Source: Eumeta japonica
Taxonomy: Eukaryota; Arthropoda; Insecta; Lepidoptera; Psychidae
Assembly: GCA_005406025.1 (NCBI GenBank)
Contig: BGZK01001326.1
Span: 62,001 to 126,000 of the forward strand
Length of the DNA: 64,000 nt
Direction: 5' to 3'
Below are positions 56,810 through 64,000 of the stretch, in pieces. How positions within the stretch are numbered: position 1 is the stretch's first letter; each line of letters starts with the position of its first letter. A model generated the notes under the pieces. It was not told the origin of the DNA. It ran no database searches and worked only from the letters and a program-made list of their open reading frames with translations. Position numbers and translations under genes: made by a program.

Positions 56810-57262
56810 CTAATACTTAATGCCACAAGTGCGTGTGCCGTTCTCCCCGCGTGCCCGGCCACCTGAACCATCCTATATCGGGAGCATTTCGTAAACAAAC
56901 ACGTCATGTTTACAATCGGCCCAGAAAAACGACACGAAAAACAAACCAATCTGGTCGGCGCTGTGCAACAACAAGATCCCTTGTGCCGGGCCGGCCCTGG
57001 CGCTAAAATTAGAATCGACAAAGAACAGAGAAAAATTAATACACACTGCGATTTATTAATTCCGTCGAATAAATTGTATTGCTCATCGGGCGGCCGGCGG
57101 TTTGGCGCCGCTGGAGTGAGTCAATTATTTTATGAAGTTACGTCTAAGAATGTTATCTTTGTCAAAGATAAACGTAGCGATTTAACGAAAGGGCTTCCCG
57201 GTAATCATAAACCTCGACCGCGTTATCTACGACTTTCCCTTTCCGAATTAAACGAGGCATAA
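56810..57262. promoter_or_regulatory. GC-richer, possibly conserved islet between the Harbinger copies
   Basis: CpG-containing words (CCGTTCTCCCCGCGTGCCCG, GCCGGGCCGGCCCTGGCGC, GGCGGCCGGCGGTTTGGCGC) alternate with homeodomain-type ATTA/TTTATTAATT words near 57050. A plus-strand frame of 118 codons (56906-57262, starting MFTIGPEKRHEKQ) spans most of it but shows no domain, signal peptide or repeat. The block is neither Harbinger nor mariner sequence, so it is probably host DNA. Regulatory versus coding cannot be decided here. Confidence 0.33.
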
Positions 57263-58109
57263 TATTAAGTCAATTAAATAACTTTTACGTAAGTGAGGTG
57301 TAATTTAGATTTGTGTTACAATTTGGTGTAATTATAATGAAGTTGTTGTTCTGCGATGGTTTAATCATGTTTGGTTTTTTTTTTCTTTTTGGTGAATTGT
57401 TTTTCTGAACAGTATATTACAAAAGCGTTATTTTTAATGTTAAGTACTTATACCGAAACGGAATAATTATGTAATCATACAGTATAAGTATGAAAGTTGA
57501 TGAGTCTGCACGGAAGCTACGTAATTTTAAATTTTAATTTTGGGAATTTATTTTTTTCCGTTATCATCAATTGGTATGAAATCTTGTAAGAGCACAGTTC
57601 AAAAGCATATATTAGTATTGTATTATTTGTAAATAAATATTTTGTGACAAGTCGATAATTTATTAAGTTTCGATTTTTAATTCCATGAGCCTTTGGGCCA
57701 CGTTCAATGACTGCTTTATTATCCTCACGGTATCTATCCCAAATAACGTGACCAGAGACGGTGTAGCTAGAAACGGTACACATAGTATATATTATTATCC
57801 ACATTTTACAAGTTGATAGAGAACGCCATTTACACGCTTCTTTCACCACATGTTTAACATTCACCTACACTCAAAATGTGGATTTTCTAATGATGCTTTT
57901 TCCTCATCGCTTACGAGGGGCATTGTTTAGTTTTCAGTAAATGTGAGTTTAGAAAAAACACATCTTGAGGTCTTCGATGGAGAGTCGAACATTTTACCAC
58001 TGAGCTGCTATCGCTCAAACCTCATCGTGAGTAATACTTAATTTTAATTTTAGTAATGAATCTAGAAATAAACGCTTTTATAACTCCATGTGTAGACAGC
58101 GAAGCTTCT
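57263..58109. other. AT-rich spacer
   Basis: A minus-strand frame at 57517-57864 (115 codons) shows no domain. On the minus strand, TAGCAGCTCAGTGGTAAAAT followed by TCGACTCTCCATCG (57968-58012) looks like the 5' half of a tRNA, but there is no 3' half. Nothing else was recognised. Confidence 0.4.
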
Positions 58110-58332
58110 TTTTTCGTTCCGAATTTCGCCGCGGGACCGCAGAAAGCGCTTTAAACGTCGCATGAGTGAAAGAGGACTCTCAGATAAAACGTTAGGGTCC
58201 TGGACGCGCGATAAGCGGACCGGTCCCGAGATAAGGCTATCTGTACAGGTTTATTGGGCACTTCGGTTTATGGACTATTTCGCACTCCGGCTTGAAGTGT
58301 TTTGTTGACCCGCGCAGTTACCGCGTCCAGCA
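58110..58332. promoter_or_regulatory. GC-richer islet next to Harbinger copy B
   Basis: Contains GAATTTCGCCGCGGGACCG, CTGGACGCGCGATAAGCGGA, an AGATAAGGC GATA-type word, and TTTATTGGGC and TTTATGG words of the Abd-B/caudal type (58250-58275). It matches no repeat or coding family. The right edge, CCAGCAGTG, is part of the Harbinger target sequence. Confidence 0.3.
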
Positions 58333-59196
58333 GTGCTAGCATGAACGACACTAGAAAGACACATGTCTACAGGAATGTAGACAAAATACGTTTTATCTTT
58401 TTATCTAGCATGACACGACATTTTGTCTACGCGAGGTTTTATATTGACACATGTCACGTGGCCTAAAAGAGTTTTGTCTCATTACGTATGAATGACAAGA
58501 AAGTAGACTAGTTTCTATCTTTGACAGCTAATCGGGATAGACATATGTCTTTATCCAATCAAGGTGCCGACACTTCTCTATAGAAATTATTTCTTATCAA
58601 AAGATTTCTTAGATAATTGCACTTATAAACTTTTCAGTACCTACAATACTAAAATTTAAATCTCTTCAAATTTAAGTATTTGCTTAAAAAACACCGTTTC
58701 ATGATTCATGCTAATTAAAATCATATTGGATGAAAGTTTTGTTTAGGTAAAGTGCAGTCATAAAATATAGTTACCTACTGAATATACGTGAATATATATA
58801 TATTTATTCCGACTACAGAATATATGTGAGTATGTATATTTATCCCGAAATCGTGAAAAGTGCTTTCTTTTATCTAAATTGAAATTTACAAATATTTTTT
58901 AATAACCAATTCAATAAACTATTTTTTAGAACGTCGAGCTTTGTATTTTTGGTACATAGCAGGTTAGTACGAACGCGCATATGGTCGTAAAACTATTCGC
59001 AGAAGTTTGAGAGAGATGCCAGCGATCCATTTCTTTTACCTGATGTAGAATTTTAACAATTGTATCGCTTTACTAAAGATGTAGTTCATTATCTTATTGA
59101 GGAACTCCTCAGACCTGAAACCTAAAACTCATCAGGTTGTCCACCTATGTACAGGTATTGTTTTTCATCACACGAGCTAAGTGCAGTAGATATTAA

Positions 59197-60434
59197 CCCT
59201 TAATTAAATATTGAAATTATTTCCATTTGACGCTACCGTAGAATTTCTGTTTTATTTTGTTACTGGTAACTCTAATCAGTACCAATCTGAGGAAGATATT
59301 AATCCTACAGATTTTAAAATCTAATGTACTGGCAAAATTTTGTACGAAACCACGAACTGTCATCGTATGTCAATTTCAAAATACAGTTTGAAATATTTCA
59401 TGAAAAAACCGCTAATGAGGGTTTTGAAAGTTTTGAAGAAAAAAATCTGCAAATGCATAAACACAATATTCTTGTAATCTAGACATGTTTTCTGAATGCC
59501 TTTTCGGTTTTGCTTTCGTAGCATTGATATTTGTTGGATTTTCTTAGGTTTAACAAAGCGGGAAATAATTTCCCATTGTTTGTTCCTGCAGTAGAAAGAT
59601 ACCAATTTATATTATACAATAAATAATTTGTCTGTTGCACTATATAAGTAGCTAAATAGATGTAGGTGCTGTTAGTGTTACCTAACTAACACAAAGTTGT
59701 CAGCGAGTAAGTCAGCTACCGAGCTTTCTCGAGATTGAACATTTGTTTTATAGCTGAGTCACTTACAATTTTTAGGAACTTTTGTAACTATTTGTGCTGC
59801 TGAAACTACCTACTTACCGTCTTTCGATTACTTATTTTCAGCTATTTAAATATGTACGCTAAAAGATACGTGTAAAGATAAGTGCTACCAAAGAAAAATT
59901 AGAAGAGTTGGTAAAAAATTATATGACTTGTCTGATTTATCAGATTCAGACTCTGAAGACAACTCATGCTATGTCAACAGCATTCATTCCTCTTCTGATA
60001 GTTACTGCAATCAGCGTGACGATAACCTAATTGAATAACGTCTTGAATATATCTTTGGCTGTGAATTGAATGAAGACAAACAAGAAACGCCTACTATACA
60101 AGTCCAACAAATTGTAAAACAAGCAAAGTATTGCTTGTTTTTATTTTATTAGATAAAAAACAAGAAAAGTCGAACAACTAACATGTATAGAATTTGTAGT
60201 AAAAATGTATCAAAAGTTGAGAGCTGTTCTGGACAATGGGAAATAATTTCCCACTTAATTATAATTTGCTTTGAAATACCGGATAATGGGAAATAATTTC
60301 CCACCGCAAAACCCCCATTTCCCCCCTCTTCACACAAAAAGGAATCTTTTTTTCGGAATCTCCATAACCCACTTACCTAAAAACCAAGACCAATTTTCAA
60401 TTTTCTCAAAAAATTTTTTTTATTTGATTAAGGG
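59197..60434. mobile_element. piggyBac-like element, TTAA-flanked
   Basis: TTAA stands directly on both sides (59193-59196 and 60435-60438), the target duplication made only by piggyBac-type transposases. The ends CCCTTAATTAAATA and TATTTGATTAAGGG form a 14-bp inverted repeat with one mismatch, beginning with the usual CCC. The interior (1238 bp) has no intact transposase. An acidic stretch at about 59925-60035 (YDLSDLSDSDSEDNSCYVNS) resembles piggyBac N-terminal regions. The odd palindrome GGGAAATAATTTCCC occurs at 59561, 60238 and 60288. Non-autonomous. Confidence 0.87.
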
Positions 60435-60438
60435 TTAA

Positions 60439-60504
60439 AGGTCAATATCTTTTACCAAAGATATATGTCTTAGATAAAAAATATTTTAGGTATACATTTA
60501 TACC
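60439..60504 (+). other. Harbinger copy B sequence resuming after the insertion
   Basis: AGGTCAATATCTTTTACCAA continues the interrupted Harbinger copy up to the point where its similarity with copy A restarts, near 60505. Confidence 0.5.
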
Positions 60505-61557
60505 ATAGGTTCTCTGTTCTATAAGATTCTGGCTGTTGAGAGCTACCAACGCGGAATTGAGCAAGACCACATGATACGTGTTGCCTAAACCACAGTCAGC
60601 ACAGACCTTCAAAGATTCACAAATGTTGTATTGAATCCGTAATTAAGATTTTTTTTATATATATATGAAATGATCTAAGTTAGCTATTTGAATTGTAATA
60701 AAACAAAAATATATTTTTTGTTGACAGTCTTATGAATCGTTGGATAAAATTCCCATGTACGTCTCGTGGACGAGATGTAATTACATCTAGTTTTATGAAA
60801 AATTTGGATTGCCTAACATATTGGTTGCATAGATTGCACTCATGTTGGACTATTTCCACCTTCAGAAAATGCAGTTCAATATATAAACCGTAAAGGCTAT
60901 CACTCATTAATAAATGTAAAATCGTGAAACCATATTTATTATATTTGCAATAATCATGATAAAATTATTTAAATTTGTAGTGCTCAAATATAAAGTACCT
61001 ATTTTATTTATAAATCAGTAATAAAATCAGTCAACCACCTAACAACAAATTTATAATAACAATTTTGTCGCAGAGAGTTTTTAATGAATTTTTAACCGTT
61101 TTTGCAATGTTTGCCTTAACTTTAATTCCAAGGGTTTTATTAAATGTTTGTTTTACACTATATCAATGTGATAAATTCTGAATAAATTAAAGAAAATGAT
61201 ATAAATGAATATTCAATTATATAAATTATTATTATTCAACTATTCAAAAATTCATATATATCTAAGTTAACAGCTACAATAAACTAACAAAACATCTCAA
61301 TCCTAACACAATAAAATAAATGAAACAATTACTTTAAGTTAAATGAGTGTTAAGTGACAATGAAAGTCAGTATAAAATATTTTAATAAATGTCATTATTA
61401 TGAATTTACCATGGCAGACCTGAATTGTCATGCTCGAAATTCTCTACGGGGATAAGTTAGTCTATACATGCGTTCATACTACGGAGTTAGACAAATTTGA
61501 CAGCTAGAATAGAAATTTTCTCTTGAAATAGACACTTGTCTAGAGACATCATGCTAG

Positions 61558-63160
61558 GTGTGCAGAAGGGAATACGATATTCGTGAACGATCCATTCCAA
61601 ACCTGATAACGTAACATAATTGTGAGATCGCTTCATTGCCCCCTTTTTGTTTTGAAACTATCCAACGCGGAAAGTTCGAGATTGGAATGTATGTATATGT
61701 GATGGTCCAGAAAACCAGGTTTAAAATGCAATTTTTAAATTTATTATTAATTAATTAAATATTATAATAGAGTTCATGTTGCGGAGTCAAAGACGTTATC
61801 GATACAAAAATACCTCTTCTAGTCATCGAGTGAGGTATCAACAAAGCAAAAAAAAAATAAAGGTTTCTAAAAACTTTTTATCGACCTCTTTTTTCTCATT
61901 TTTCTAAATAATAAAAATACGTCGCATTTGTATAGCATTCAAATTAAACTTTTTTTTTTGGTCAGCCATCATGAGACGGCTACATAAATTTTAACTCGAA
62001 TACGCATTGTACTCGTTTCAAACCAGTACATCCTTATATACTTCCGCTTACACAAAAAAAAAAAAATGCATAAATGAATTCTGTGTCGTGCTTCAGCATT
62101 GTTTCGGTAGCAAAAACTCGGCACGCCATTGTTCGTGATGATCGTCTTCCAAATGTCAGGCGAACACGCCCCTCGCGTGTTTCTGGTACGAAATGTTTAC
62201 TAAGATAAACATCTTTATAATTTCGTATTATAATATATTAACAATATAATATTTATTTAAATTTATTAAAGTTGCATATAATAAATACATCCTGATAATT
62301 TATGCCAGGGTTCCCTATACGTAAACGAAATCGAGCGTGAGCAAATTGCCCTTATAGAGGCGGTAACATATAACTATAGTTAGAGTTGACTGCAGTAGTA
62401 GGTTTTCAACATTTTGAGGTGTATTTGATTAATATTTTACTTTAAAATAAATTATAAAACATTAATTTGCATTATATTATTAAAAGCACTATACCCTTAC
62501 TAAAAGCACTATTAAATGAGCATCAGAAAAACGAAATAACAACTCACGCGCACACGCTACGGTACTTCACGCGGTTCGCGAGGCCGGCCTGTAGCCTCTG
62601 GAATGTAGACAAAGTTGGATTTCTTTTACATTTTTTTTTATTTATCTCGTTCTGTTTGTCAATATATTGTATGAACATATTAAGTTTTTTGTGTAAGACT
62701 CAAAGAGAATTCAAGCAATTTTTCATGGTCGATCGTAAGTAGGTAGGTTCAGAGACAGATTACTTTGCAATTAGAAACTAAGAAATGTAAATTATACCAA
62801 AAAACATAGATCAACCTAAATGCTGTATTTACAAATATGATTATTTTACATTAATGTCATAAATGTATATGTAATCTTTTACATTTTTAATACGTTTACA
62901 GAATTTCCTTTTTAAAATCACAATACAATTGTGAGTATATCTTTTTTAATTTTTATTTTTTTTTATATATTCACAATTTCATTTTTTTTAGTACGCATGT
63001 TTTTTCAAATAGGCAATAATAATAATTCATTAGTATTGTGTTACATAAATGTGTAAGGATTTTTCCGTCGATATTCGGAAAATGGGATTTTGTTGAATCA
63101 ACTTTGAATATTAAAATCTTCACCACTATATTCGAAAATTGACATTATGAAATATAAAAG
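61558..63160. other. AT-rich stretch, nothing recognised
   Basis: No repeat family or coding sequence was recognised. A plus-strand frame at 62467-62742 is only partly GC-richer (ACGCGGTTCGCGAGGCCGGC near 62570) and has no domain. Confidence 0.4.
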
Positions 63161-63790
63161 GGAAACTTCACCGACGCCAGAAAACCGAGAAACTATGATA
63201 GCAACGGTATAGCATTATGAAGATAAATAACTTTGTCTTGGGCCTATTCTCGAACATTTGCGAAATTTGGCATAATATTTTCGGGAAGAGTAGGCTCTTG
63301 GACGGGAAGAGCAGGCCCGAGGACAGGTTCTGGAACAGGCCCACCGACAAAAAGAGTAGGCTTGACTTCAAGAAGAGATGAAGATGTCCCATATACAGGC
63401 CAAGTGGAAGCAAGGGATCAACGATGTTCATGATCGGCTTGACAGCTACAACGTGAAGATCGAAAGTAACGACAGGCAGCTTGTACAAGTCTCAGAAACC
63501 AACTAAAATGTAAGATTCTGAGCGGAAACTTCTTCGTTGCTGTTGCCCCTCCAGATTGAACAGCTGGGATATTCAAGGTACCTCCATTTGACGGAACATT
63601 GTCACGTCGGCGTACAAATTGCAATTTGAGTCCGTTATGAATGTAAGGCTGAAACCAAAAACAGGCTTAGAGGGCATTGGCTTTGTGCCTTCGTGATGAA
63701 GTTCTCACGGTCCTGGAAGCACTGGGAGAGCAGGTGACTTACGAGCGACTAATGGAAGCATTGGTGACGGGTTCCTGGAACTCGAATTAC
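63161..63790. other. unrecognised GC-richer stretch with open frames
   Basis: The stretch is open in several frames: minus 63168-63488 and 63418-63624, and plus 63233-63433. The plus frame is low in complexity (GRVGSWTGRAGPRTGSGTGP). The minus frame contains VRRRDNVPSNGGTLNIPAVQ, preceded at about 63650 by GTTTTTGGTTTCAG, which looks like a splice acceptor for a minus-strand exon. I recognise no domain. It could be a decayed transposon, a lineage-specific gene exon, or chance frames in GC-richer DNA. Confidence 0.3.
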
Positions 63791-63792
63791 GT

Positions 63793-63950
63793 AATATATA
63801 GCAAGTACCTATGAGTAATTACGTATACGTAGCAAATAGCTATGAATAATTATGTATACGTAGCAAATAGCTATGAATAATTATGTATACGTAGCAAATA
63901 GCTATGAATAATTATGTATACGTAGCAAGTAGTTATGTATAACTACGTTT
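63793..63950. repeat. 31-bp tandem repeat array
   Basis: The unit TACGTAGCAAATAGCTATGA plus ATAATTATGTA (31 bases) repeats with exact period: starts at 63826, 63857, 63888 and 63919. A diverged unit precedes it (about 63795-63825) and the last unit is diverged in its second half. The three central copies are identical. The unit begins with the palindrome TACGTA and contains TAGCTA, so the array is rich in short palindromes. Confidence 0.95.
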
Positions 63951-64000
63951 CCGAATTAAAGATCGCTTTATTACTAATGCCTGGGCGATAGTGAATATTT
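63951..64000. other. end of window
   Basis: The last 50 bases follow the array. Nothing recognised. Confidence 0.4.

Larger units (their letters stand above)
59000..60930 (+). pseudogene. Harbinger transposase remnant (copy B), split by an insertion
   Basis: The N-terminal part at 59005-59125 reads ERDASDPFLLPDVEF, then a stop, then QLYRFTKDVVHYLIEELLR, the usual start of HARBI1-like transposases. The nested element interrupts the gene after that. It resumes near 60515 as LAVESYQRGIEQDHMIRV. An intron-like gap similar to that of copy A (about 60640-60725) follows, then SYESLDKIPMYVSWTR. The catalytic region that copy A preserves is present but shifted by a small insertion near 60780 and further frame breaks. 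The C-terminal catalytic half is absent, as in copy A. Confidence 0.8.
58336..61557 (+). mobile_element. PIF/Harbinger element, copy B (carries a nested insertion)
   Basis: Starts CTAGCATGAACGACAC and ends GACATCATGCTAG, in inverted orientation to copy A. GTG is duplicated directly on both sides (58333-58335 and 61558-61560). About 410 bases of the left end (58336-58745) match the right end of copy A in reverse, and about 1.05 kb of the right part (60505-61557) match the rest of copy A. The element keeps the transposase 5' region that copy A has lost, but it is interrupted by a 1238-bp piggyBac-like insertion at 59197-60434. Without the insertion it would be about 2.0 kb. Confidence 0.87.

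Noticed and set aside
57968..58012. tRNA-like sequence on the minus strand
   Set aside because: Only a 5' half with an A-box-like word is visible. There is no T arm, B-box or closing acceptor stem.
63826..63949. 31-bp array as a CRISPR array
   Set aside because: The units are contiguous with no unique spacers, and the genome is eukaryotic.
1..64000. a novel multi-gene defence or biosynthetic system
   Set aside because: No set of intact neighbouring host genes exists in this window. Recognisable proteins are transposon-derived or dispersed repeat proteins, and all are inactive.

Overview
The window looks like chromosomal DNA of a butterfly or moth (Lepidoptera). It is AT-rich, has a nuclear intron-bearing tRNA-Tyr and a tRNA-Ser, and is full of repeats typical of lepidopteran genomes. 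These include a non-LTR retrotransposon ending in a TTTGA-type tail, an RTE-type LINE, the short family that opens ACTAGCTTCCGCCCGCG, the family with a GTCTGTCTGTC lead-in, mariner, piggyBac-like, PIF/Harbinger and hAT debris. I found no host protein-coding exon I could defend. All recognisable protein similarity belongs to transposable elements or to a dispersed arthropod repeat protein, and every copy is broken. The assignment to Lepidoptera rests on remembered repeat families, not on a database search.

Layout. 1-17.5 kb: mostly AT-rich DNA with a short LINE (1.8-3.5 kb, minus), an RTE remnant (4.2-4.6 kb, minus), a 330-bp hAT-type MITE with exact 8-bp target duplications (6994-7323), and a series of GC/CpG-rich islets (1.2, 5.5, 7.9, 10.5, 11.6, 12.4, 15.1, 16.8-17.4 kb). 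The islets carry CRE-like, E-box-like or TCF-like words and are the best candidates for regulatory DNA. 17.5-21.4 kb: featureless. 21.4-25 kb: a transposon with long inverted ends carrying a cysteine-rich ORF remnant, followed by mariner, SINE-like and hAT fragments. 27.6-35.9 kb: SINE/LINE tails, a decayed Ty3/gypsy pol, a degenerate ~115-bp tandem array and another GC-rich islet. 36-40 kb: hairpins and a hAT element lodged inside an older interspersed repeat. 40-41.3 kb: the two tRNA genes, facing each other. 46.7-51.9 kb: an uninterrupted copy of that older repeat, a LINE 3' end, hairpins, a repeat-protein remnant and a CpG-rich promoter-like block with five CRE-like sites and an NRF-1-like word.

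54-61.6 kb is the most structured part. Two PIF/Harbinger copies lie in opposite orientation (54001-55575 and 58336-61557), each with a 3-bp direct duplication. They sit in two sites that share the same 12 bases. Between them are a mariner pseudogene and two GC-rich, probably host-derived islets. One Harbinger copy is an internal deletion form; the other carries a TTAA-flanked piggyBac-like element (59197-60434). The window ends with an unrecognised GC-richer stretch and a 31-bp tandem array.

How things work together: only the two tRNA genes are clearly functional. The rest reads as a gene-poor intergenic or long intronic region with scattered candidate regulatory islets, invaded in successive layers by transposons. 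I see no operon, CRISPR or multi-gene system.
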